Shown: positions 12,481 to 30,742 of the stretch, piece after piece
Position numbering within the stretch: position 1 is the first letter of the stretch
Layout: each line of letters opens with the position of its first letter
Source of the DNA: Neocallimastix lanati (nom. inval.)
Taxonomy: Eukaryota > Neocallimastigomycota > Neocallimastigomycetes > Neocallimastigales > Neocallimastigaceae
Assembly: GCA_016946835.1 (NCBI GenBank)
Contig: JACVTC010000097.1
Coordinates: 575,001-637,500 of the forward strand
DNA: 62,500 nt
Direction: 5' to 3'
Translations under genes and position numbers: made by a program
The notes under the pieces: model-generated
The model's database searches: none
Told to the model about the DNA's origin: nothing
Seen by the model: the letters and a program-made list of their open reading frames with translations, nothing else

Positions 12481-14730
12481 CCGAAAAGAATGGATCTAAA
12501 TACGCCAGGTTGTAAAAGTTTATATCTTGAGTATCATGTCTCATGTCAAGTTGTCCTTGAAGATAATTCCTATACTCATCTTATAGTAACTCCATAGAGT
12601 ATATGCTGCTAAAGTAATAAGTGTTCTGTAGGTAATGTCAGTATTCCCCACTAAGAAACATAGCATTACAAGCTCGATATGAATTTTCTTTAGTTTTCAC
12701 GTGGTTTCAGAATCACACTAATCATTCATTTAGTTCTTCTTTGGAAACGTAACATGAGCATCGATGTTATATAAAACAAATTATTCGAAAGTAACCTTAG
12801 TAATTGGTTTATTCTTCCAATTAATAGTTCCCCTATTTCATGGACTAGAGGTAGATATTCATTAGATATTATTTATGCATTAGTCAATTCAAGTATTCTG
12901 GACAAAATAACAAGTGCTTATTTTGTTAACTATCCTTCTATATTTGATCATAAACCGCTAGTAGTTTAATACAAGGAAACTAACACAGATAAATCATTTT
13001 TGTTGCTAAACAAAAAAAATTTGTTAGGTGAGATAGGTATAAATCTCTTGAACTTACGAAAGAAATTTGTGATCACAATAAATTTGAGATTCTTAGTGAA
13101 TAATTGGGAAATGAAGAACTTTCAGCATATTGTATAATTGAAAAGTTCATCAGTACTACTAATTCTGTTGCTAAGGATTTATCTATTACATCCTCAATTG
13201 AAATCAGAAAAGTGATGTTTATAATGTCTCGAAAAATTTATTGCCATCAAAAGGTAAACATCTAAAGTATAAACAAATTAAGAGTTATAAATCTTCATGT
13301 GATTCCAATGAATTTGCTAAAATTGTTAAATCATATAATAAACTATGTGTATCAATTCATAAAAAATACAACAAATTTAGGAAAAAAGAATATTTATATT
13401 GGATAAAAAATTGGATGTTTGTTAGCTTTTAAAAATGATAGTAGGAAGGTGTGGAAATGGGTAAAAAAAAAATTCAAAAAAATTAATAATCAATCTTTCA
13501 CGGTCTCTCATCCTATTAAAAACAATAACAATGAATTAGTATCTTCCACAGATTAAAAATTAAAAGATTAACATTCTCATTATAAATTCCTAAGATCGGA
13601 TTATTCAGATCATTGTCTTTCTAAAGATTTCAGGAAAGATTTTGATGTATTTGGGAATTTTGGAAATCCAAGGCAACAGGAATGGGAAATTAACCAAGTA
13701 ATAAGCGATGAAGAAATGTGTGAGACGATCTCATCTCATCTTCCTTAACCTTAAAGCTTATGGTCCTGATGGGATTCCAATGAAATTCTTCAAAACTTTG
13801 ATTCCTGGTAAAAATGATTCAGAGGAATCTAGTGAAAATAATAGTAATATTTCATCTGGTTTTAAATGTCTCAAAGCCTTAATCTATCGTATTTGGAACG
13901 GTGGTTTTCCAAAATCATGGAATAACTCATCAAAAGTTTCTACTCGTAAACTGGGAGATCCAGCAGATTGTAATAACTATCATGGCATCTCTCTTATCAA
14001 TAATGGATTAAAAATTGTGGCAAAAATTATTGCTAATAGAATCTCTAAATATGGAATTGATAAAGGATTTATTAAACAAGAACAATTTGGATTTCATAAC
14101 AAAGAAGAATATATAAGTATTTACACTTTATTAATAATTATATGTCAGAGACAAAAAATTGAAAATAAAGATGCTTACTTTTCTTTTTTGGACCTTAAAA
14201 AAACTTATGACTCAATTCCTATATATTAATGTATTAATAAAGATTTATCAGAGGTAAGTGCTATAATTTTATTGAAAATTTATTTATACTTATCTTCCAA
14301 GGCTTGTGTATGGGTTGATGGATAATTATCGGAATCATTTAATATTAAAAAAGGTGTTAGTTCAAGGTTATCCCCTTTCATCAATTTTATTTAACTTGTT
14401 CATTAATGACATTTTAAATAAATGTGATAAATATGGAATCTCTATTAGTGATAAACACTGATGTGGAGGTCTCTTTACAGATGGCATTATGTTATGTGCT
14501 CCAATAAGATCAGTTTCAGTTCTAAATCATTTTAAAACGGTACACCTAGGTAAGTATGGTGATTCATTTTAGATAACTCTTATCTTAAAATATTAAAGGT
14601 AGGATTACTATTATTAAGAAATTTTGAAATTTCTCCTACTACTAAACTTGCACATTTATTGATACCAAATTGCATTTCATTATTTCTTGCCCAATTACTG
14701 GATCTACCATATTATGTAGTAATAATTAAA
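12481..14730 (+). mobile_element. Degenerate non-LTR (LINE) retrotransposon
   Basis: A broken copy holds an APE-type endonuclease followed by a reverse transcriptase. Endonuclease traces at about 12810-12970 translate as SPISWTRGRYSLDIIYAL and then DHKPLVV, matching the conserved endonuclease C-terminal motifs. RT traces include YGPDGIPMKFFK (about 13758), a DCNNYHGISLINNGLKIV block (about 13970), FLDLKKTYDSIP (about 14195), GVSQGYPLSSILFNLFIND (about 14353) and FTDGIMLCAP (about 14472). The catalytic FADD-type motif has become FTDG. Many stops and frameshifts are present, so it is dead. The 14787-14904 ATT array follows its 3' end. Confidence 0.85.
13708..14229 (+). pseudogene. LINE reverse transcriptase fragment (fingers and start of palm)
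   Basis: This is the longest uninterrupted piece of the LINE relic (173 codons). It holds the GPDGIPMKFFK motif, the LGDPADCNNYHGISL block and the palm motif FLDLKKTYDS, in the order found in APE-clade LINE reverse transcriptases. It ends at a stop before the catalytic YADD/FADD box. Downstream RT motifs continue in other frames to about 14520. Not functional. Confidence 0.85.
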
Positions 14731-15354
<624 letters not shown>

Positions 15355-15558
15355 TAATAAGGAGAAGAACAAATTTCTTTCAGATAGTTAATTCAAACCC
15401 TATTCCAGAATCAGTAACTAGAGATGAGGTTCGTTGCATATAACTTTTTTCCGAATTTATTTATGCACTTTAATATGAATATAATTTTTTATTTCATGTT
15501 ACTATTTTAAATATTAGTATGTTCTAATTGAACAAATATATATTTTTTTATTAATTCT

Positions 15559-15592
<34 letters not shown>

Positions 15593-15672
15593 AAAAAGTA
15601 TTTCTGTAATAAATAAATGAATCAATAATTAAAGATAAAAGTTCGCAATTATTGCTGCTATAAAAAAAAAAT
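15355..15672 (+). mobile_element. LINE 3' end (untranslated region plus A-tail), copy 1
   Basis: This shares long blocks with 20460-20775: GAGAAGA..., ATTTCTTTCAGATAGT, AATTCAAACCCTA, GAGATGAGGTTCGTTGCATA, TTATTTCATGTTACTATTT, and a terminal AAAGTTCGCAATTATTGCTGCTATA followed by an A run. The shared end plus the A-tail marks it as the 3' end of a retroposed non-LTR element, here 5'-truncated. Confidence 0.75.
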
Positions 15673-15719
15673 GTTAATACCAAAAATTCAATATGTGAAA
15701 CCCTAACCTTTAATTAGAT

Positions 15720-16060
15720 ATATAGTCACATTAAGTTTAGAAAATCAGAAAATTAAACAACAACAGGAAGTTAGAGGTTTTTTGCCAAAATAAAGAAATT
15801 AATTATACCGGTACCTATTCTACAACAAAAATGATTAATTTTAGGCATACAATTGTTATTATATCAATATATAAAAAAATGGGATTTAAGACAAATTGAT
15901 ATTAAAGCTGTATACTGGAAAGCTTATCTTGATGCTCAAATTCCAATCTGTGATAAAAACTTGTTATAAAAACTTGTTCAAGATGAAATAATAAAAAATG
16001 AAATTAACTAAATTAATCCTCGTTGGCTCTAACTTACTGATGAAAGATCCATTAGCTATA
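15720..16060 (+). pseudogene. Ty1/copia-like reverse transcriptase remnant
   Basis: Frame-broken translation gives EVRGFLPK (about 15769), NYTGTYST (about 15802) and KKWDLRQIDIKA followed by YLDAQIPI. In copia-type polymerases these align to the N-terminal RT motifs VRGF...YTETYSPT...W.IRQ.DVKAAYLNA.L...I. Stops and shifts occur between the motifs and no catalytic YVDD box is seen. It is a short decayed fragment. The following 100 bases may belong to it, but I could not place them. Confidence 0.6.
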
Positions 16061-17177
16061 AGTATTTCTTTACTCAAGCTCAAAAGATTTGAGGTATTTC
16101 ATCAGGAAAACTTTAAAAATGCTAATGGAAGAGGAATGTTAAGTATCATAGTTATATATTTAATTCATTGTACATTATACAATGTTTCTATTTGATAGTA
16201 TCATGTAGCATGCAGTATAACGTCAAATGTTACATGAATGTTAGACTATAAAAAAAAATGATTATAAATATCATGTAATAACGTATTCTTTCATGAATAT
16301 TGATAAATAATTATATATATCATGTAATGACATATTAATAAAATAAATAAATAAAAATAAACACATAATAAAATATCAAATATCATTTCTTACTTTAAGT
16401 ATTTAACATCTATAAAAATTAAATTGACCTAAAAAGAATAAGAAAGAGACGTAAAAAATTCAATCATATAAAAAATATATATATATAAATATAATATTAA
16501 ATAATAAATAAAATTAATATAAAGAACATGTCCTATGTTAGAGAGATAAAAAAAAATGATTGGTAAAAAAAAATTAAAAAATTAATTTTATTAATATATT
16601 ATTCCGATTATAAAGTTTCCATTGATATAAATAAAATGAAATAGTAAATTTTAAACATATTCTTAATGTTTAACCTTTTATATAAATATATTAAAATAAT
16701 AATAATAATAATAATAATAAATAATAAAAAATATAAATAATAATAAAAAATATAAATAAAAAATTGAACTTACTATATATATATATATATGTTGTAATTT
16801 AAAAAACTTTAATTTATAAAAAAATAAAAAAAAAAAAACATATATTAAATATTAAATTAGTATTTTATATTATTTTTATTTTTACTTATTATTTAATGTT
16901 ACAATAATATTATTTTTATTCTTACTCTAATATATCACATTAGCATTTAATATGAATAAAAATAATCAATAATTAATTAATAATAACAAAAAGAACAATT
17001 AATAATTATTAATAACAAAAATAATAAATAATAATAAAAATAAATAATTAAAAAGTATACTACAAAATTGTTACTTTCTTCCACATCACCGCTATTTTTA
17101 TATAATTTCTATATAACTTCTTTTTTATATTTTTATAACCATCATTTAAATAATATATTACTGATAGTATTTTATCA
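16061..17177. other. Gene-free AT-rich spacer
   Basis: No gene is recognisable. A 65-codon frame at 15998-16195 overlaps the copia remnant and looks accidental. An AAT tract occurs at about 16695-16760. Confidence 0.6.
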
Positions 17178-17515
17178 TTGTATATTTATTTATTTATTTA
17201 TTTATTTATTTATTATTTATTATTTAATATTCATTATTTATTATTTATTATTTATTATTCATTATTTATTATTTATTATTTATTATTTATTATTCATTAT
17301 TTATTATTTATTATTTATTATTATATTATTATTATTATTTATTATTTATTATTTATTATTTATTATTTATTATTTATTATTTATTATTTATTATTTATTA
17401 TTTATTATTTATTATTTATTATTTATTATTTATTATTTATTATTTATTATTTATTATTTATTATTTATTATTTATTATTTATTATTTATTATTTATTATT
17501 TATTATTCATCAGTT
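17178..17515 (+). repeat. TTATTTA heptanucleotide array
   Basis: After a short ATTT array, a 7-bp unit (TTATTTA) repeats about 40 times, with occasional CATTATT variants and one TATTATT expansion near 17315. Because 7 is not a multiple of 3, all frames stay open and read Leu/Phe/Ile/Tyr-rich pseudo-proteins. Those are not genes. Confidence 0.9.
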
Positions 17516-18590
17516 GTAGTAATAATAATAAATATTTATTATTATTTATCTAGTATATATTTAGTTTTAAATCATCCTATGACTGCCAGATAGCAAAATC
17601 TCTAAATGGGTATCTATTAACCATTAAAATAAAACGTTTAAATATTTGTACCACCAAATTAATCAGCTACAACATATGATGTAATAAAATAAAAATCAAA
17701 AAGTTATGTGGATAAATAAAAAATACATTAAAAATAATTAATAAAACCTTTTTAAGCTTCAAATTTATTATTACTAATATAAAATATCATATTTAAAAAC
17801 TTAACAATAAACTTTATTTTTTATATTTTTTTATTTTTATTTATATTTTCATTTTCATTTTTTATTTTTTATTTATTTATTTATTTATTTATTTATATTA
17901 TTTATATATTATATTCAGTATTAAAAATAATAACAATACATATATTATTATAAATTTAAAATCATAATTAAAAATTATAAAATTTTATTCATTAAAGATT
18001 AAAAAATATTACGTTTAAATTAGTTGTAATATGCAAAAAAAATCTTATCTTATTAAATATATTATAATATATCAAATATATGTTGCTATATATTATATTG
18101 TATTATATTGTAATATATATTAAAATTAAGAATTTTTAAACTTGATTAATAATTACAATTTTTTAAAAAAAAAAAAGTTTAAAAAATACTTTTATTATAT
18201 ATATATATATATATATTTTTTTTTATTTACAAAATCATTTTTTTTAATTAATTATAAAAAAAGGAAAAAAAAAAAAAAAAAAAGAAGTTTATATTTTTCA
18301 ATGAGTATTTTTAAATTTATTGATTAATTTATTTAAATTTATTTTTTTCTAATTTTCTTTTTTTTCATTCAATATTTAACATAAAAATACTTATATTTAT
18401 ATTAAATATCTAATAGTTTAAAATATATATGCACCATTATTCAAATTGAAATTTCTTTAATTTAATCATCCCATATATATATATAAATTTTAACATAATT
18501 ATATTAATATTTTAGTATTTACAATTTACAATATTGTAAACAATAAAAATAATAATAATTAAATTAAAATAAGAAAAAAAATATAAAATA
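17516..18590. other. AT-rich spacer upstream of the methyltransferase gene
   Basis: AT-rich sequence with A runs (about 18163-18175, 18260-18282) and no gene. The last few hundred bases should contain the methyltransferase promoter; no individual element can be assigned. Confidence 0.6.
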
Positions 18591-19664
18591 ATGTCAGCAC
18601 AAACTCAATCCCATTATGATTATCTTGCAGATTATTATGACTGGATGACGGGAGATTTTGAAACGAATTTTGAAGAAACTTTAAAATTCTTTCGTAATAA
18701 TAATTTAGATAAGCCAAAAACAGAAAATGGAATTGTTGTTGATTTAGGAGCGGGTTCTGGTGCTCAAACAATACCATTAGCTGTACTTGGTTATAAAGTT
18801 ATAGCGGTTGATTTTTGTCAAAAATTATTAAATATATTAGAAGAAAGAGCAAAAGAAAGAAATGTATTAGACAAAGTTAATACCATTTGTGGCGATTTAT
18901 TGAAATTTACAGAAGTAACTCCTGAAAATGGTGTAGAAATGGTAGTTTGTATGGGAGATACACTAACACAATTAGGAAATATGGAAGAAGTGAAACGTCT
19001 TTTAATTAAAATTTTAAACGCACTTCAACCCAACGGTACAATCATTCTTACTTTTCAAAATCTTGCAGATGCCGATGCCGAAAATACTTTGAATAAATTT
19101 ATTCCAATGAGAAATGATGATAATACAATTTTTACTTGTTATATGGAATTTGAAAAAACACATGTAAGAGTTCACGAACTTTTATATGTTAAACAAAACT
19201 CAGATCCTAATCAAAAAGAAGAATCACAACCATCCCTTTATGGACCAACACCTGATAAGTATCAAAAATGGAAATTATATCAAGGTTGGTACAAAAAAGT
19301 ACGACTTCATTATGAAGATATATGGGAATTTTTAAGAAAAATTGGTTTTCAAATTAAAAAATTTGAAAATAGAAATGGTCATATAACTTTTATTGCTCAA
19401 AAGGAACCAGATCGTGATGTTATGTTTAATAATAACGTATTTTTTGAATTTCCAAATGAAAGCAACAATTTTATAGAGGAAGAAAGAAATTTAGATGATT
19501 TAAATTTATTATTAATAGATAAGAAAAAGGATTCTAGTAATACCACTAATAATATTAATAATATTAATAATACTAATAATAATAATAGTAGTAATAATAA
19601 TAATAATAACAGAAGAAAAATAGACGATTCTCTTCCACAATCTAAGAAGAGAAAAGAAAATTAG
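18591..19664 (+). CDS. Class I SAM-dependent methyltransferase
   Basis: A single-exon frame of 357 residues. The glycine-rich SAM-binding motif I (VVDLGAGSGAQ, about 49-59) is followed by KVIAVDFCQ (acidic residue of motif II, about 70-77), GDLL (about 100), MVVCMGDTL (motif IV region) and an ALQPNGTIILTF strand (motif VI). This is the complete Rossmann-fold core. The N-terminus HYDYLADYYDWM resembles small-molecule methyltransferases of the glycine/sarcosine N-methyltransferase type. The C-terminal part includes GWYKKVRLHYEDIWEFLRKIGF, then an Asn-rich tail (about 315-345) ending in basic residues. The start is the first ATG, just after an A-rich leader. The substrate cannot be told from sequence. 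The lack of introns and prokaryote-like core suggest horizontal transfer (inference). Confidence 0.88.
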   Translation: MSAQTQSHYDYLADYYDWMTGDFETNFEETLKFFRNNNLDKPKTENGIVVDLGAGSGAQTIPLAVLGYKVIAVDFCQKLLNILEERAKERNVLDKVNTICGDLLKFTEVTPENGVEMVVCMGDTLTQLGNMEEVKRLLIKILNALQPNGTIILTFQNLADADAENTLNKFIPMRNDDNTIFTCYMEFEKTHVRVHELLYVKQNSDPNQKEESQPSLYGPTPDKYQKWKLYQGWYKKVRLHYEDIWEFLRKIGFQIKKFENRNGHITFIAQKEPDRDVMFNNNVFFEFPNESNNFIEEERNLDDLNLLLIDKKKDSSNTTNNINNINNTNNNNSSNNNNNNRRKIDDSLPQSKKRKEN

Positions 19665-20399
19665 AAGGATTAAATTTAAAAGAAGAGGGGAAATATATTA
19701 TATAATATATACAATATATTCATTTTTTATTAACTAAACAAAAATTTATTTAAATAAATATAAAAAGTAATTATCAATATTTTATTAATTTTTTTTATTC
19801 ATTTTGATGAAATGTGGTATTCGTTTAACAACTTATTAAAAAATAAAAAAAATAAAAATAAAAATTAAAATAAAAATAAAAATAAAAATAAAAATAAAAA
19901 AAAAAAAAAAAATTAAAAATTTTATAATTATAGTTACTTTCCTTTTTTTTATAAAAAAAATTTATTTTATAAACACATATAAATTTGTTATATATTTTAA
20001 AAATATTACATAATTTTTATCTTAGAGATTTTTTTTTATTATTATTAATTTTATTATTATTTAAAAAACAAATAAAATAAAATAAAATAAAATAAAAATA
20101 AAAATAAAAAAAAAAAAAATAAAAAAAAAAAAATAATAATAATAATAATAATAACAGTAATTTTATTCATAAATAAATAAATAAATAAAATATCATATTT
20201 AAAAAAAAAAAAAAGTAATAATCATAATAATAATTTCAATATAAATTAATAAGAATTAAGTAAAAAAAATTATATAACTATATAAGGAAGTTGAATTTCA
20301 AAAAGTTGAATTTCGGAAAATGTGGCGTTTCAAAATTTTATAAATAAATTAATAAATAATGAAAATTATAGTTAGACTTTAATACTTATTCCGAAAGTA
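19665..20399. other. AT-rich 3' flank and spacer
   Basis: Holds AAAAT and AAAT tracts (about 19845-19905, 20070-20135) and no gene. At about 20288-20318 a GTTGAATTTC segment occurs twice in direct repeat. Confidence 0.6.
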
Positions 20400-20775
20400 T
20401 AAGGGCAAACTAACCAGGAGCGTCAACGCTGAAAATGCAGTAAGACAAGCTAGCAGGCCTCTGAAGGAGAAGACCATAATTTCTTTCAGATAGTCAATTC
20501 AAACCCTAAAGACCATAAGGAGATGAGGTTCGTTGCATATGAACTTTTTTCTGAATTTATTTATACATTTATTTTTTGATTATTACTTTTTATTTCACGT
20601 TACTATTTCATTTATTATTATATTCAATTGGACAAATAATTTTTTTTATTTATTTTTTTAATTCTGTATTTTTTTATTTTTTATTAAAATTAAAAGTATT
20701 CATGTATTTATATAAGAATAAATAAATAAATATTAAAGTTCGCAATAATTATGGCTATAAAAAAAAAAAAAAAAT
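20400..20775 (+). mobile_element. LINE 3' end, copy 2, with the last codons of ORF2
   Basis: The first 75 bases translate as LTRSVNAENAVRQASRPL, matching the C-terminal tail of the LINE at 45195-45240 (SDNAEETVRQASRAS). The rest repeats the 3' untranslated region seen at 15355-15672, ending AAAGTTCGCAATAATTATGGCTATA plus an A run. It is a 5'-truncated retroposed copy of an APE-type LINE. Confidence 0.75.
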
Positions 20776-27040
<6,265 letters not shown>

Positions 27041-28129
27041 ATGTTGGATAATGATACTGATTCAAGTGATAATGAAGAATCATATAGTGAATTGGTAAAT
27101 GTTATTTATAATTATATTAATATTAAAATATCATCAAAAGAAAAAGAAAAATTGTGTTAAATATAATGCATACATATAAATATATATATATATATAAACT
27201 TGTGATGAATAATAAATATATAGGAAAGAAAAACGAAAAATCTTACATTTAATACAACGGTTGTAGATAATAATTATTATGATGAAGAAATTGAAGTATC
27301 AGAACCTGAAAGTTCGAAAATAAGTAATTATCATGGAGATTCTCCTCCAACCCATCCTATATCAGATTCAGAAGAAGAATATGATCAATCTGATGATGAA
27401 GATGCACATGTGGTTAGTTTAATAATAATCAAGAAAACAAATATCATTTTATCATATTATTAAATTATGATATTATATTATCAATTAATAGTAATAATGA
27501 AAAAAAGATAATAGACTTAGAATAATATTTAATATGAATTTTATGTTTTTTATTTTTTTTAAAGACTTTAGGAAATAATGGAGATATTGATTACTCTGAA
27601 AATTACGATTTAAAAAGCAAATATATGGAACATTTATCTGAAAATGATAATATTGATGATTATTCAAAGTATATATTAGAAAAAAAGAAATGAAAATTTT
27701 ATTATATAATTATATTATTAAAATAAAATATACAATTTTTTTTTATTTTAATTTATAAACTAAATATATATATTAATAGAAAATATGAATTAATGGAAAA
27801 TTTTGATGATGAATTAAAAGAATTATTTTCATATATAGACCAATATAAACCACTGGATACAAAATTAGATACAGAATTAAAACCATTTATACCAGATTAT
27901 ATACCTGCAGTTGGTGATATAGATGCATTTATAAAGGTATAGAAATTGTGTATATATACAAATATAATTAATATTATATTCTATACAATTTCCTTTCAAT
28001 AAAAAAATAATTATGTTATAAATAATAAATAATAAAATAATAAACTCTAAGCAAAAAATAAAAATCAATAATATACATATTAATTATTAATATTATATTC
28101 AATGCAATTTGTCATTTGCCATTTGACAA

Positions 28130-28160
<31 letters not shown>

Positions 28161-28373
28161 AAAATAAATAAATAAATAATCATGTTATAAATAATTAATA
28201 ATAAACTATGAAATAATAAATTTTATTAACTTTAAAAATAAAAATATAATATAAATATTAATTAAGATTCCACGTTGTGATAATAAAATCGATACTTTGG
28301 GTTTAACATGTATAGATGAACCATCCGGGAAACAATCAGATCCATCTGGTTAATATTATATAATATTATATAT

Positions 28374-28422
<49 letters not shown>

Positions 28423-29312
28423 AATAAAATATTATTATACAAAATGAATAATTCATAATTATAAACATAAGGAAGAATGAAAATTAAATAATAATAAAAA
28501 TATTTACGTATGATGTACTAATATAATTAATATATTTTTAAAAAATTAATTATATAAAGTATTGGATCTTCATTTAAGAGCTATTACTAAATCAACCGTG
28601 GATACAGAATTAAAGGTTAGATCATTAAATTCAGAAGATATAAAAGAAGATCCAAAACTAATCGATACATGGACATCTAATATTGATGAACTTCATGAAT
28701 CAAAACCACGTCCTAATGTAATATATACAAGAAGAATGCCTGATATTGAAGTATATATTTATTATATTAATTTTATATTTTATAAGAAAAAGTTTTTTGT
28801 ATGTGTATTTTTTAAAGAAATTTTATTAATTATATATATTAATTAGGATTTAATGCAAGTTTGGCCATCTGAAATAGAAGATGAATTAAATAATGTATAT
28901 TTATTTATTAATTATTAATTAATTATTTAAATGTTTTAATATATTTGAATTAATGATAAATTTAATAATTATAAATTATAAATACAAGAAAATTAATAAT
29001 ATTAATAATGATAATAATAATAATATATATATTTAATTAATTATAATTTGATCTTAAATAAAAATAAATATAAAAATTTTGAAATAGATTGAATTACCTT
29101 CAGCAGATTTGGATTTACCATTGATTGATTATATTCATTTATTATTAGTTTTACTTGATATTCCAATAAGTTCAGATAACTCAAAAGTAAATGAATTAAA
29201 TAGAGAAACTGAAAATTTAAGATCAACTATTGAATCTTTACATGTGATGTTTACATTGTATTCTGAATTTAAAAATTCACAACATTTCAAAGCTATGAAA
29301 CATATAAATTAA
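27041..29312 (+). CDS. IFT46: Intraflagellar transport protein 46
   Basis: Eight exons (27041-27094, 27224-27412, 27565-27668, 27780-27936, 28267-28348, 28560-28750, 28847-28894, 29088-29312) join in phase to 349 residues, close to the usual 340-400. The N-terminus is acidic and disordered. The conserved C-terminal domain is clear: FSYIDQYKP, LKPFIPDYIPAVGDIDAFIK, DTLGLTCIDEPSGKQSDPS, VLDLHLRAITK, MPDIEDLMQVWP, and the terminal TLYSEFKNSQHFKA. IFT46 is a core IFT-B subunit, paired with IFT52, required for anterograde transport and for carrying outer dynein arm cargo. Its presence shows a flagellated life stage such as a zoospore. Every splice junction was checked for phase; confidence is very high. 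Confidence 0.96.
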
Positions 29313-29414
29313 TATGTAATAATAAACAATAAATATATTTGTGTATCTTAATATTTTTTTTTATTTTATTATTTTTGATAATATATAATATTGATATAGA
29401 TTATTTTATTATTA

Positions 29415-29453
<39 letters not shown>

Positions 29454-29899
29454 TTGCATTATTTTTTATATTTAAAAGCAGATACCTATCAAAACAATAA
29501 TTATATTACATATTACAATAATTTAATAATAAAATAAAAAAAGAAAAAGAAAGAAAACAGAAGATAAAATAAATAATAAATAAAAAAATAAAATAAAATA
29601 AAATAAAATAAAATAAAATAAAATAAAATAAAATAAAATAAAATAAAATAAAATAAAATAAAATAAAATAAAATAAAATAAAATAATAAAATAAAATAAA
29701 TTAATAAAATAAATAAAAAATAAAAAATAAAAATAGAAATAAAAATAAAAAAAATTACAAAATAAAATAATAAAATAATAAAATAATAAAATTTGTTCAA
29801 ATATTCAATAAATAATTAATAAAAGAATTATAGATAAAAATTATTAAAATGGTATTAATAAATATTATAGTAAATAAGATAAAACAATATTAAAATTAT

Positions 29900-29947
<48 letters not shown>

Positions 29948-30220
29948 AAAAATACTTTTGATAAAACAATTGAATTATTTTTAATTTAATTATTTGGTAA
30001 TTAAATAATGAATAATTATTAATTTAATTCATTGATTATGAATATAAATAATAATAATAAAGATGAATTTAACATCTTATTTTATTTTATTATTATTCAT
30101 TTATTTATTTATTTAATTTTTTTGGTATATAGTTATGAGTATATATTATTTTTCTATTATTATTATATGTATATGTATATAATTTCTGTTTCGTAAAAAA
30201 TATGAAAGATATACATAATA
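29313..30220. repeat. Convergent 3' region with AAAAT array and T run
   Basis: Lies between the 3' ends of IFT46 and ORC4. It holds an ATT stretch (about 29409-29453), an AAAAT pentamer array (about 29585-29690), and a T run (about 29902-29943). The minus-strand Phe/Ile/Leu open frame is translated repeat. No gene is seen. Confidence 0.8.
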
Positions 30221-30650
30221 TTATAACCATCTCGTTCCCCATTGCTTAATTGATGTAGGGCATTCACTATGCTTTAATACAGCTTGTGTTATTTGATTAG
30301 GTTCTAAAAGAACTTTCATCATTCTATATTCTTTTGGACATTTACCGGAAGCTTCTGTTGGTAATACTAATTCTATCGCTATTAAATGTTCTAATGCTTT
30401 CATTGCAACCTGTTTTTTGAAAAATATTTCACGGCCATTACCAGTTGCTTCAATTTTTTGAACAAATTTTTTATATTCATCATATATCATTTCAAAATTG
30501 AAAATTTCAATATGCTTTTCTAATAAACATTTCATTGCAATAATTAAACATAGTTCAAGAATCGATGTTCCTTTATTTGTTATTTTTTTTAAAAATAAAA
30601 GTACATAATAATAAATAAATATATAATAAATAAATAAATAAATAAACAAA

Positions 30651-30685
<35 letters not shown>

Positions 30686-30690
30686 AAAAA

Positions 30691-30742
<52 letters not shown>

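Noticed and set aside
17218-17510. Regular array that could be mistaken for a CRISPR or satellite
   Set aside because: The unit is 7 bp with no spacers, and the genome is eukaryotic; it is a simple microsatellite.
17068-17553. Overlapping long plus-strand frames with LLFIIYY repeats
   Set aside because: They arise from a TTATTTA heptamer array, which leaves all frames open.
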